A stretch of DNA of 64,000 nucleotides, taken from NCBI RefSeq assembly GCF_901709675.1, contig NC_051099.1, positions 2,666,001 to 2,730,000 on the forward strand, in the 5' to 3' direction. The stretch is from Syngnathus acus (Eukaryota; Chordata; Actinopteri; Syngnathiformes; Syngnathidae). A program made the position numbers and the translations under genes. Below, one piece after another: positions 1-12,045 of this stretch (its first letter is position 1; each line of letters begins with the position of its first letter). The notes beneath the pieces were generated by a model. That model was not told the DNA's origin and searched no databases. It worked only from the letters and a program-made list of their open reading frames with translations.

Positions 1-276
1 AATCAACCCCCCCTCCCTCGCAGCCCTTTCAAAAATACGCCAACGAATCCACGAGAAACAGAGACTCGGAATAAAACTTTATGCGGTCGTCTGCATAGTC
101 CCTCTTCGCATTTTTGACTGGAAAAAAGACACTAGCGAGCATTGCGCACGGAATATAGGAAGAAATACATAGAGATGAAGCTATGCGGGTGTCTGCAAAG
201 TCATTTTAAGGCGCCTTTTTCCCAATACAATAATAATTATAGCAATAATATGTAAATAAATATATATTTGTTTTAT

Positions 277-797
277 TTACATGGAAAGAGCCACCTTGTC
301 AATAAACTTGGCCATCTTGATGTCTCGCTTGGACAGTCCGCCGCAGTCGTGCGTGGTCAATGTGATGTGCACCTGACACACACACACACATTTTTTTATT
401 GGCCAGCAACAGCATTTACATATATTTTGTCATTTTTTGAAATGTTTTAGCAATGTATATCTTATTAACACACCTATTAAGAGTTGCAGCATTTATGCAA
501 AGTTTTTTTCATGTATTTTCAGGATTTACTGTTATTGTTAACACATATTTTCTACATGTGAATTTCTTTAGAATGAACTTTGAAATGAAATAAATCAATA
601 AAAACAAAACCTATATTAAATACTTCAAATGTCAGCTAGCTGTATTGTTAATTTGCTTCATCTGGAAAAGCTTATTGGGTTTGTAGTCACCTAAAAATAT
701 ATTTTTTTCAAAATGCAATTGTGAAAACTAAATAATGTTGAACAAAAAATAATTGCAATGGATGAATCTCATAGTGATGTTTTATATTTTGAGTGCG

Positions 798-856
<59 letters not shown>

Positions 857-3800
857 TGGTCCCTGCATATCACCAAGACGACAAGCGTGCCAGCGCGTGT
901 TGTCGGCCCTCACCTTGTTGTAAGTGTTGAACCACTCAGGATGATGGTTCATCTTCTCGGCCTGCAGCGCCACGCGCGACATGAAGCCGAATGCCTGAAA
1001 ATAAAAATAAGAGCCGTCACATTCAAATGACATCTCGGGTGGCAGTAGAAGGAACCCCATTGAGAAAGCTAGCATGAATTGGAAAAAAAAAGGTTAAACA
1101 TCAATAAGAATAAATGGAGTCAGAATAAAAATGACTTTTCTAAAAACATGCCGCTTACTTCCTGTGATCTTTTGGCAGAGCAAGAGAGGCTCATCTGACG
1201 CCACGTGCGCACACAGGAAACGGCGGCCGCACACACGCTTCCCATTGGGCGCGCTCCAATCAGGACGCGGGCGGCCATTACGCTTCTTGTAATTATCTAC
1301 AAAGTCCCCAGCGAAATCCCCGCTCATTGCCCGCCGCGAGGAAAGCCCATTTCGGAGCAATTTCCCACTGCAATCTCAATTAAGCCCCTAAACACTTCCT
1401 CCCTGCCTAATTAGATCAACTGAAAGGCCATTGTTTACACGGCGGCCCGCGCCCGCACCTGACATGAGCAAACAGCATCGCCGGCTCAGGAAATTGCGCT
1501 AGGCGGCTTCTTTTCTTTCCCAGCGTCGGGAAAAAGTCCGAGCGACGGCGTAAGGTGAGCCGGCAGTCCGATTGGTTATCGGCCCCGCCGATCGATTGAA
1601 GTAATTGGCATATTCCTGCAACTTGACCTTGCTGCCACCAATTTGGCGTCCGAGGCGGGTCTGCTTTGTGTCAGTCGTTGTCCTCGCTCAAACGCGACGA
1701 GCCCGTTGGACCGTAGGCCGTTGGCGCTTGGTTCGGGTGCCGCTTCAGAACCGCTCTTGTAGTTGGTATGAGCCAAAGTTTATCCTTGCAACATAGTTTT
1801 GGACTTGGACAAAATTCTAATGTGTCTTTGACAGAAGAAGTCATTTGCTTCAAAGCTAGCATTTGGCTAGCTTGTCAACCTTAGCCGCTAGATAGCTTGT
1901 CAACACAAAGTGACAATTTTACAGGATGGCGCTTCTTAGCTTTAGCAAATCCACTGACCCAATTAAAATGCTGTGTTAGCTCATTTTAATCATACTGATT
2001 GGAAAATTGTCACAATTATACTGGAGCAACATTTTTGCGTGAGGTCATTAGCTTTTCCAGGTGTAGCAAGTGAGCGTGTACTCGGGTTGAGAGTCGAACA
2101 TGAAACCAATGAAGAAGAAGCGGGACGCAACACGAACCCTAAAGATGAAGACGTAGATTGGGGAGACAAAAATGAAGGGGGTGGGGGGTGTTAAAGTAGG
2201 TGGGGGACCACTAATCCCACAGTACATATGATTAGGGATTGAATGTCCAGAGAGGTCGCCAGACATTGGCCTTTTCCCTCAGGGGCAGTAACGGGAGTGG
2301 CGGGACACAATGGCGGCCAAGTGTTGGAGCAGGGAGGGGTCAGCCTGCTAACGGCCCTCCACTTGGACACGGTCGACAAGGGTCAAGGACTAAGACGGTC
2401 AATGTTTCGTTTACGTAGCAATTTGCTCTTTTCTCAAAATCTGATAGGGATGCATGCTAGCAGCGGCGGCGGTTGCCTAGCTTGAGCCGAGTCGGAGCCA
2501 AACACTCTGAATTGACGTGATGGAACGTACACCCTGGACTGGTCGCACAACTTGCCTGAATGACGTCATTTCAGCCAATCGGAAACCCGAAGGTGCGCAA
2601 AACACTGCCCCCCCCCCACGGAGCTGTCAAAGTCCGCTAATTTGACATGACGCTGCGCAGGCCCCCACCTCCAATAATCAGAACCACACCAGTCGATCGC
2701 CCCCGACCTCCCCCGATCTGCCATTTTGCAGCTATTACAGCATGATTGTCACACAACACGGGATGAGGCGCTCCGACCGCGACCGCCGCCTGGAAGAAAC
2801 ACATGTCTGTTATTTACAGATCGGCTTTCCGCCGCCGCGCCGTCCAAAAGAGGGCTTAAGACAAGCGCCCGCTCCGCCTTGCCAGGACTAAGTGCATGCA
2901 GATCTCTCTCTCTCGCCGGCCCGTGCGTACAAACGCACGCACATTCTTGTCAGCGCGCCAATCGCGCGCCCGACGCTTAGCGCCTGGCCACGCCCTCCAG
3001 GAACCGTTTGAACAGAGGCGGCTAATGAGGCCGATGACGGGGTGGCCGCGCCTCTCCTTTGTCCTTCCAGAAGCTTCCAGCTGCTGCGGCGGGCGTGACC
3101 TCCGCCAAGGCCCCGCTCTGAGCAAAAGTCTGGAGTCTCGGTTCACCGAGGACGACGGACAATCGGTGTTTATGTTCAAGTTTCGAGTCTGCTTTGTGCA
3201 ATTGCTTCTCAAGAGCGGCGTACGCACCATGCAGAACGGTCGCTGCCAAATGCCAAGCAGATGGTCGCATCCGTAAACAACACGAGCGCATAAACAGACT
3301 TTCAAAAAGTAACCTGGCGCCATTAAAAAAAAAAAAGACGCCATCCAAATCCCATGTTGCCAATAGGAGTGGGCGCCGGCTCCTCCCTGACAGGACGAGC
3401 AAAAGTGGGCAACTGGCGAGAGCACTCGCCCGACACTTTCCACTTGCTTTAGTTAAAGGAAAACCAACTGGGGTAACAAGCAAGCAAGGTCAGATGGAAA
3501 CGCTTCATCTTAAAGTTGGGGAGGGGGCTCTAGCGCCCCCTAAAGGCCACCCGTGAAAGTGAAAAAAGGAAATATTTGGAAGTGCTTCAGAATCAGAAAA
3601 CCTTTCCAGAAAATGTAGTAGTTCTAGTTGAGTAATTTGGGTGAATTTAATAAAAAAAAAAATTAAATGGCATCTTTATTTGAAACAAATGTCACAAAAA
3701 TGCTGGAGAGCTATTTTACAGGCAAATGTTTTACTATTTTATTGTTTACTGTCATGTATGGTTTTTATATTTTTAATTTGATGGGTGAAGCCGCGTCTGA

Positions 3801-5403
3801 ATGTTCTAAACTTCTGCTTCCAAGCCAAGCTTCCTGCGGGACTCGAGTCTGAAGCTCAACTTGCCATGTTGCGCTTCTGTGCCTTGCATCCAAATTGGAA
3901 TTGTCAGTCTCCTGAGAACTTTTTGTTTTGTGGGCAGAACGAAGCCTCCGCATGTCTGATGAAAAATGAAATCTACAATGGCTTTTGCCAACATTTGTCC
4001 AGACAGCAGGCCTGCCAGGAGTTTTTTTTTTTTTTTTTAACGCTGGCCAGATGAAACTTTTTAACCAATTTGATTTGTTTGCAAAAGAAAGGGCCACCTG
4101 GCTCGTGTCAGCGTAACGCGGGGTGACACGCGGCGGTAAGGGAAGAGGAGGAGGCGGTCCGCAGGGGGAGGCCGGCCCCCCACTTCAAAAGCGGGGAAGT
4201 GTAAAAAGGGCAAAAACAGCACGCTTCCAGGGGCTAAAACAAGCGGCGGGATTAGAGGAAGTCCGCTAAGTGGCCTTGAGCGCTCCCACCAAATTTTAAA
4301 CAACTTGGGTGTTTTTTTCTCTCTAAAATACAATACTACAAATAGTTCCATAAATTTAAACACAAAAATCTTGTCTAGTCGCCCTAACTATTAAGCATAT
4401 GTTGTTTTTGCTCATTCTCCTAAATGGTAAACATTAACCATTTGTTTTTGGTTTTAATCCAAATTTATATTAGTAAACAGTAATAACTCTTGCTGTCATA
4501 TTCTATTTTCATTTTGTGAAGTCACCTGGTTGAAGGTTTTAAAGTGAAGCTCTTTGAAGATGGCATCGCGGTCCTCCACCTCCATCCAGCCCGCGGCCCT
4601 CAACTCCATCACGTGCTGGTCCCGGTCGGCTGGAGGGAGCCAATGAGAGTCGGACGACTGCACAAAAGTGAATTTTAACTTTTGCAGTTAAAATGACACA
4701 TAATAAAGCCGCTACACGCATATTCTAGTAAATAAACCCAGAGATAAAAAAGGTTCGTTGTGGGTGCAATATCCGCTGGAACCGCTAGACGGCGGTGCAA
4801 CGCCATCAGCAATGAAAACCGACACGACTTTGCAGGCAGGAACCAACGAATTAATGACTATGAATGGCTGACTCACCTATTTTAAGGCATACAGTACTAT
4901 TATTAATTATTACTCTCAATTTAACACAATCCAGGCTGGGTTTCTTATGTTTTATGGCTGGATCTTTAATTGGGCGTCGTAAAGTCGTGACAAAAAAATA
5001 TAAACACGCGTGAAACGCCATCAGTGGCCAACCCCACAGCGTACGCAGAAGACATGATAAAAGTTGAAAAATATCAGATACCTGTCGTCATATCTTTGCC
5101 GAATGACTCCTAAAATACTCAAAACAGTCTAAAATTGTGTTTAATCTCAAACTGTACGAGCGCAGACGTTTTCGTTATTTGAAAGCCTTTGACTTGCAGG
5201 GACAGGCGGAAGTTTGACGTCACAGCACGGCCACGCGTATGTAGACTCGCTAATAATTCAAAACAAACACGCGACGTGACTATGTTACTCACCATTTTAG
5301 TAGTGTAGTTCCTGGAGATTAGAGCCAGACTGAGGCCGTTGATCTTGAGCAGACCGCGGGGCCAAAGGCTGCTGGCTGCCAGGCTAAACATTAACCAGGA
5401 CAT
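277..5403 (-). CDS. pcbd2: pterin-4a-carbinolamine dehydratase 2 (DCoH2), complete, 4 coding exons
   Basis: This enzyme dehydrates 4a-hydroxytetrahydropterin in tetrahydrobiopterin recycling; the family also acts as dimerisation cofactor of HNF1. Coding exons in transcript order are 5403-5293, 4657-4526, 994-914 and 372-277, all phase 0, giving 139 residues. The dehydratase signature is seen in exon 3 ([11 protein letters not shown], His98-His99, Pro100, Glu101, Trp102), and exon 4 carries [17 protein letters not shown]. The sequences [21 protein letters not shown] and HDCG..K.D.K.AKF fit PCBD2 better than PCBD1. Exon 1 encodes an Arg/Ser/Leu-rich, acid-free leader ([20 protein letters not shown]) that looks like a mitochondrial presequence, as in mammalian PCBD2. 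The exon 2 acceptor (4658-4659) was chosen because it gives [14 protein letters not shown] in phase; a second AG closer to the core would break the frame. Intron 2 is unusually long (3.5 kb) and holds regulatory-looking sequence. The neighbour txndc15 supports the 5q31-like block. Confidence 0.9.
799..854. repeat. (TG)28 microsatellite in pcbd2 intron 3
   Basis: Uninterrupted TG dinucleotide tract of 56 bp that starts 60 bp downstream of the splice donor of pcbd2 exon 3 in transcript direction. It produces spurious Cys-Val or Thr-His reading frames. It is probably length-polymorphic. Confidence 0.97.
1270..1610. promoter_or_regulatory. candidate enhancer: homeodomain and forkhead motif cluster
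   Basis: Within about 340 bp there are TAATTA at 1290-1295, CAATTAAG at 1377-1384, the palindrome CTAATTAG at 1407-1414, TGTTTAC at 1432-1438 and TAATTG near 1602. They sit in otherwise GC-rich sequence. The density and the non-coding, intronic setting are seen directly. That the block is an enhancer is inference; conservation in other fish was not tested. Confidence 0.35.
2561..2578. promoter_or_regulatory. CRE plus CCAAT box pair inside pcbd2 intron 2
   Basis: A perfect cAMP-response palindrome TGACGTCA (2561-2568) is followed five bases later by CCAAT (about 2574-2578). The pair lies at the edge of a CpG-rich block (2440-3480). Such spacing is typical of vertebrate promoters, but no downstream coding exon was recognised on either strand, so the role is open. 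Confidence 0.35.
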
Positions 5404-6006
5404 GCTGTGTGGAGCTCCGTGGGTTGTCCTCTGCCGCCACCGCCGCTCGTCAAGTCCTCTGCACCCTCACAACAAGCTAACACACTCCACTTATCTCCTC
5501 ACTCTGCACTGGAGCTGTTCACGTCACTGCCTGATTAAAATGACCACTTTCTCCATGCCATGTTACTTGTTAAACATTTCCTACTTTCACTACAAACTGC
5601 ATCAAGATGACCACGTTAACTGACCTGCCTCTATTAGCAGCGAGGATAATTTACAACTTTCTTATTTTACCCCAATTCAGCAATTTAAACTGTATAAAAT
5701 TGGACACACACACACACAGAGGCAATTTTCTTTCTCGTTTGACAGGAAATGACTCAGTTTTATCGGAAAATGTCAAATATGTTAAGCATCCAATAGTAAG
5801 AGAGGTACACACACAGCAACAATTGCTACATTGTTGAGGATTTTCCCTCGCTTGCAATTAAAGTCAGCAAATTGCTGATTAACGGATGTCTGTGATTTCC
5901 CCCAGTCACATCAAGTCTCGCACAGTGGAAAAAACACCTCAAGGCAGTGCCTTCAAAAGAAACCTCCTCCGTAAAAACATTGCGTCCTTTCCATCTGGCC
6001 TTTGGC
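5404..6006. other. intergenic: pcbd2 5' flank and txndc15 3' end
   Basis: About 600 bp between the pcbd2 start and the txndc15 stop, both read on the minus strand. It should contain the pcbd2 promoter and 5' UTR and the txndc15 3' UTR. A short CA run is present at about 5704-5718. I see no further gene. Confidence 0.6.
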
Positions 6007-7894
6007 TCAGTCCTGATGTTCGTGCTCATGTCCCGGGATGAGCCAGCGGATGCCGTCAGTGCGCAAGATCCCGTAGCTGGTGAATCCGGCGATGAAGAGC
6101 ACGGAGAAGACCAGCAGCCAGTCCACGCCCTTGACTGGCACGCCGGCAAGGGGGCCCAGGCGGTCGGCGTCCGTCACGTTCTTCTCCGGCCCCGCCTCCA
6201 AGCCTTGGAAACAAGCGCATGGCTGCGGTCATTTATCGAGCAGCTTTTGGACCCGCGCGGCACGTTGGTTATTCACCCGTCTGGTTGGTGATGAAGGAGG
6301 CCAGCGTGTCCAGGGTTCTCTCGGTGTGGTTGAAGCGAGCCATGGGTTTGGCTCCTTGGAAGAGGAGGATGTTGGGCACCGCCACCGTCCCGAATCGCGT
6401 CGACAGGCTGACAAAAAAAATGCCCAGAGGCTTTGGACTGTGTTGCTTGTTAGGTTTGCATTGCCACCGCCGACAGGATGGGAGTGGAACTGCACAGACC
6501 GTGAGGCAGTCGGCTATCCACACTGTGTTCTCGTGAACCTAACACAGTCGACGGCGCTCACCTGCTGTGCTGCGAGGCGTCCAGGGCCAGGAAGCGCACG
6601 GCCGGAAAGACCCGAGGCAGGGCGTTGAAGTGCGGCGCCAGGCCGGCCGAGAACTGGCACCAAGCCGTGAAGAAAAGCACCACGGAGCACTCGCTGCCGT
6701 TGACGTTCAGAAACTCCATCAGGTCCTGAAGGGGATGCCAAGATCGCTCTTTGAAAAAATGCCAGCTGATGGCCAGGACTTTACTTGTACAAAGTTTGGG
6801 CTTCACATAATCTCAGTCTCAATTTTTTTAATATCACAGAAACCTGACATATGAGGTGGTCTAGACTTTTTCTATCTACTGCAGTTCCTTCAATGAAAAG
6901 TGCTGCAGAGTGTGTGATGAAGGCATGTTACCTGCGACGCGTTGAGGACATTAACGCTCAAGGCGTCCACGCTGCTGACGTTCTTCTGCTCGCAGTTGAC
7001 CTTGAAGGTCTTCGTGGCCTCCGCGTTCTTCTCCTCAGCGCCATGAGCGTGGACCATTTCCAACGCGACCTAAGCCACCAGAACCGTCAAAACAAGTCGG
7101 CACATGCGACGAGGAAGTCGCCTCTTACCTGCTGGGACGTCTCGGCGTCCTCGTCCTCGGCGCCCGCGGTGAGGCACTCTGCGCCATCGTCGCACGGCGG
7201 CGAAAAACCCGACTGGAAGCCTTGGACGTTCTTGAGGAAGAGAGACTCCATATCGAACGGGTCGACGGGGGCCTCGCTGACCATCACGGCATCGGCCATC
7301 TCGGCCGTTTTGAACTGACGCTTGTGGTACCTCGGCTCTTCGCCCTCCACAAAGTCAGGGATGCCCTCAGACTGCAACGTTGCAGCCGATTCCTCTTCAG
7401 ATGGCATTGACTCATCGTGCTCTGGGAAAGAAATTTTAAAGTTCAAAGGTAGTGGTCAGTTGTAGTCGTTGACCTATAAAAATGGCAAAGACATCAATTT
7501 ACTCCGTTTGTGCAAAGACAAATAATTAAATTGTCATAGTAAATTGAGATTGAATTCAAATGCTTTTCCTTATTGTGTTTTTTAAAACGGTGTGTTTAAG
7601 CTTTATCCCTAATATTGTGGCCAGTGATGACAGATCTCGCCAAAAGTGGAAGACGTAAACGCACATTACAACTCAAGTCGTCGAAACTATCTGACGAAAT
7701 GAATTACATGTGAAGGAATACTTCATTTTTAAGGATTATGAGCGTCAATTTGCCCTCCGACCTGTCATGTTTTGCTAGCATAGCGACTGCTAAGCTAGCC
7801 GTAACTTACCGTGGGATGTCACCGGCCAAAAGCTCAATACCAAAATTAATGAAACACAACATAATCTAAGACTCGCCGAAACAGTCCCCGACAT
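6007..7894 (-). CDS. txndc15: thioredoxin domain-containing protein 15, complete, 6 exons
   Basis: Type I ER membrane protein with a thioredoxin-like lumenal domain; human TXNDC15 is linked to ciliogenesis (Meckel-Gruber). Exons in transcript order: 7894-7810, 7421-7129, 7069-6932, 6725-6562, 6407-6277, 6203-6007, total 1008 nt, 335 residues. Exon 1 encodes a signal peptide ([20 protein letters not shown], cleavage near residue 28). An acidic region follows in exon 2. The thioredoxin fold carries [16 protein letters not shown], Cys195, at the position of the CxxC; the second cysteine is replaced by Ser, as in the human protein (WCRFS), so classic disulfide exchange is unlikely. The sequence [21 protein letters not shown] is almost identical to human as I recall it. 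One transmembrane helix at about 297-316 is followed by a short His/Glu-rich tail. Start chosen because the signal peptide joins exon 2 in phase. Confidence 0.93.
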
Positions 7895-8647
7895 GTTTCT
7901 TAAGGAAAAGAGTAAAAGTTGTGTGTCGCTCCCGTTAAGACATGTTTGAGCCGGTGAAGTCAAATGCGCGAGGTGGAACTAATGTTTGCGAGCTTAACAG
8001 CGGAGGATTTAGAATGTGACACGGTCAGTCCCTACGTCATTGTTTTTACTACGTAACACACTTTCAATTAAGTTCATAATTCTTTTGTGATTTATTTATT
8101 ATTCCAATAGGGCTTTTTGTTGTGTTATGAGGCAATTTTAAAAAATCCCCAAAATTGTGAATGTTATTTCTAAATATTTACAACAGCAATAAAAAGACAA
8201 GTGAAATGTCCAGCAAATGGGAGGGGAGAAATAAACAAGTTTCACTTCTGTCTTTATTACACAACTGTTGGACATTCCACAACATGCATGCAGGAGTAAT
8301 ATGAACAAGTGTATACACAGGGGGTGAAAAAGTTGTTTTTGTTTGTTGTTTTCACGTGTCACCGTTCACACGTCATCACATGATTTACGCGTCGTGACGT
8401 CATACTGGGGACGACAGCAGGAGGAAATTACTTCAGTCCATCTATGTCCACTTTTCCCGACATTTCCTGCACAAAACCACATCCCTGATGACCAATTTCT
8501 TGCACTCTTCATTTCTCTCTGACATAAATACATTCCAAAGCATTGAAAAGGAAGTTTGCTCACAGTGCATCTGGACAACCTTTAGTAATTAAAGTCCTCT
8601 GACAAACAAATGATAACATAACAAATGTTTATTATTACAGTATATAC

Positions 8648-9013
8648 AGGTGCATCTTAATAAATTAGAATATCACGGGAGATCTGCCACAATATGTGAA
8701 TAATCGTAATATAGACACCATGTAAAAAACCTTTTTCTACTTTTACGCCTGCATCACATTTTAACTTATTAAAACAGAACGTTGTACACACAACTAACCA
8801 AACAAATATGAAGGAATGGGAAATAATATATAGTGTCTGAAATGAGCGAGGGTGTGCATTGGGCTCTTCGACTGCCAGCCGAAAAGTGCAAAGGGGAGTG
8901 AATGAGCAAGCAACATTTCAATGCTTGAAATTATTTTAGATAAAGAAATTGGGTAGAAATGGGACTTTTTTTTTTTTCAAACTACCAAATTCAAATTTAT
9001 TGAGATGCACTTG
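8648..9013. mobile_element. MITE-like element with about 25-bp imperfect terminal inverted repeats
   Basis: The left end reads CAGGTGCATCTTAATAAATT and the right end, reverse-complemented, reads CAAGTGCATCTCAATAAATT. The ends match in 18 of 20 positions, with similarity fading inward. From memory, ends of this kind belong to a very common non-autonomous DNA transposon family of fish genomes. The interior codes for nothing. It lies in the presumed c5orf24 3' UTR. Confidence 0.6.
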
Positions 9014-9634
9014 ATTGAATTTGTGAATTCAACCTGACACTTGTTAAATGTCCGCAGCCTCAAAATGATGTCTACGGAAATATTACATATATTTATTTAG
9101 GAAAAAAAGAAAGACTAATCTAATGTGAGGAACATTTACAGTGTGTTTTACAGGCACCTCATTCAGTAGCTCTGAGCCAAATGAAAATTGAAGTGCTTTT
9201 GTTTTCTTTTTGTTGCGATTTTGACCAAAAAAAACTTTCATACTGAAATGAATGACATCGTTGCTATTCTTTGGTCCGGGTGAGCCACGCGCATTTTTTT
9301 TTTTTTTTTTAATCAAAAGATTAGCTAAAACATTGTTGAGTATGAAAGTTAGGACGCTACAAGACATGGAACATGATTATTGCACCAAAGGGAACATTTT
9401 TGGAGTGCTTAGCAGCACAAAAAGGGCCAAACGGGCGAGTTTTGTACTTCTTTTAGAAAGTCGGCAGTGCGTTCTACGAAGAAAGAGTAAAAAAAGTTGT
9501 AAATACTGTATCAACAATAATGCAAAAATTGAAAAAGGTGAGACAATAAAATGAACATTAGAAACAATAAATATCCATAAAATAATGTACATTGCTTCTG
9601 ACTAAGCAATTCCTAAATTAAAAAAGTAAAAACT

Positions 9635-9640
9635 TTTATT
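9635..9640 (-). terminator. polyadenylation signal AATAAA, c5orf24 orthologue
   Basis: Plus-strand TTTATT, about 414 nt downstream of the c5orf24 stop in transcript direction. It is the first clear signal; later ones exist, so alternative 3' ends are possible. Confidence 0.4.
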
Positions 9641-10053
9641 GCAGGGGGTGGCCATGGTAGTGTAGTTTGGTTGAGACATTGGTTTGGCCCAATCACAAAA
9701 AAGCAAATAACTGGATTGGATGGAAAAAAAAAATCTGTGGACACAAATTGACGGCGAAACTCTGTGTTATTACAAAACACACACTCGCACTGGAACAGTC
9801 CAAAAAAAAAAAAAAATGAAGCCAGGTCCATGTGATGTCCAACTTGCATGCAAACTGGATCCATGTCCGGAATGATGGATCCCCCTTTTCAAAATTGCTG
9901 TTCGAGGGTTCTAAATTGCTGGAGGCAACATTTGCGATGCCTTCACAGGACGTGCGGTCGCACAAAGGGTTCCTTCTGGAGCGCGTCGAAATGTTGTTAG
10001 TGAGATCGTAGAAAAGAATCCAAAATTCCAACGGCATCGGGTTGAACGATACC

Positions 10054-10701
<648 letters not shown>

Positions 10702-12045
10702 TTAGATGGTCATGTATCGGTGAAAATGTTTTACAGTACTCCATCATGAGCAATGTTTGTCTGAATAATTCATGTTGTCAGTCCGAAGCAACGAGGAGCT
10801 AACGGCAACGAGCGGAGCTTGCGGGAGAAAGCCAAATTGAAGAGAAACAAACCAAAAAGGTTTGGGGGGGTTAGGGTTACCAATACTAACTCACCAATGT
10901 CCCCTTGGATGACTCGACTGCAATGATTTCAATGCTGTTTTGTGGCTTAATACGATTATGGACGTTGGGTCATTCCTCATCCTCTGCAATCTGCACAGAC
11001 GTACTACACTATCGGCCGGCAGAAAGACACTCAGGAAGACGCTGTGATCTGTGACGCCTTTGATGCACTGCTGCAAAGAGACTTTGAATCGCTCCTCTCT
11101 CATCTAGAACTGCTTAAAACTACAAGGCACAAGAAGGGATGGTTATGTTTGTAGGATTGCCAATCGTTGTTTTGTTGTTTTAACTGTTCGGAAAGCGCTA
11201 TACAACTACAGATGTATTGCATTATATTGACCACCTCATCTGGATGTTATTTGGATTCATGTGTGAAATGAGAGATATGATACCACAAATGTATTTATAG
11301 AGGCTATGTGGTAGGCTGTGACATTTTCAATTAGGAAATAGGCGCCTTGGCTCAGTTATTTAGGAGAAATATTGACAATTGTCAACACCAGGTCTGCGAA
11401 ATAAATGTTTTTTTGTCTTCACGTCCTGTGCGAACACTTTCGACATGAAAGGGCAGAGACATACGTAATTGATTTCTCGGGAGGTGCGTGGAGCACTCAA
11501 CGTACTTGTACTATAGGGGTGTCACTCATTCACAAAATAAAAAAAAAATTAAAAGTCAATTCAAACCGCGTGGACACCGCTCACTTGCTTACGGTTCTGG
11601 CATCTTTTTTCCAGTGTGACGAAACGGCGAGAAGTGCACAATGGTTCTTTTAGCATCGATGCTATTTAATAGCGGAGATGTCAATAATAAAACAAAAGTC
11701 CGTGTTAGCAATTAATTTAAAGAATGAGATTGTTACCTTGCTTCAACGTTTGTCTGGCCTCGGCGCGGAAGGAGTTAAGGAGGGGAAAAAATAAAAAGAT
11801 TTTTCATCCCTCAGAGCGCAAACGGGTTCATTTTTGCCCCTTCACGACACCGCTTTCTTCTTTCTTGCCTCTCGAACTGGGGGGGGCGTCACCGCATCCC
11901 ACGGCCGTGTTTTCAAACGCCAAAATATGAAATATAGCTTCAAAAATAGACAAATATAAATTTTATCTTCAGGCTCCGCAGCTTTAGATGAGAAAAGCAG
12001 CCATTTTCCATTAAAAATTAATAAGCGTCGAGAGCGATGTCGAAC

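Larger units (their letters stand above)
995..4525. other. pcbd2 intron 2, non-coding, with regulatory-looking blocks
   Basis: A 3.5 kb intron, far longer than most introns in this window. Two stretches differ from the AT-rich surroundings. Positions 1240-1610 hold TAATTA-type homeodomain cores and a forkhead-type TGTTTAC. Positions 2440-3480 are rich in CpG and contain a CRE and an inverted-free CCAAT box. Reading frames of 126-195 codons here have no family resemblance and overlap each other on both strands, so I treat them as chance ORFs of GC-rich DNA. Confidence 0.7.
7895..10053. other. txndc15 5' flank and long 3' UTR region of the c5orf24 orthologue
   Basis: AT-rich, no convincing coding exon. 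On the minus strand it follows the c5orf24 stop, and several AATAAA signals (plus-strand TTTATT at 9635-9640, near 9090, 8622 and 8089) suggest a long 3' UTR with alternative ends. A MITE-like repeat lies at 8648-9013. A CRE palindrome TGACGTCA is at 8395-8402, of unknown target. Confidence 0.5.

Noticed and set aside
1961-1990. Small inverted repeat (ATTAAAATG / CATTTTAAT)
   Set aside because: Nine-base arms in AT-rich DNA are expected by chance; no element boundaries found.
2856-3483. Overlapping minus-strand open frames of 195 and 153 codons in pcbd2 intron 2
   Set aside because: They overlap each other and a plus-strand frame, have no family-like motifs, and lie in a GC-rich block where stops are rare by chance.
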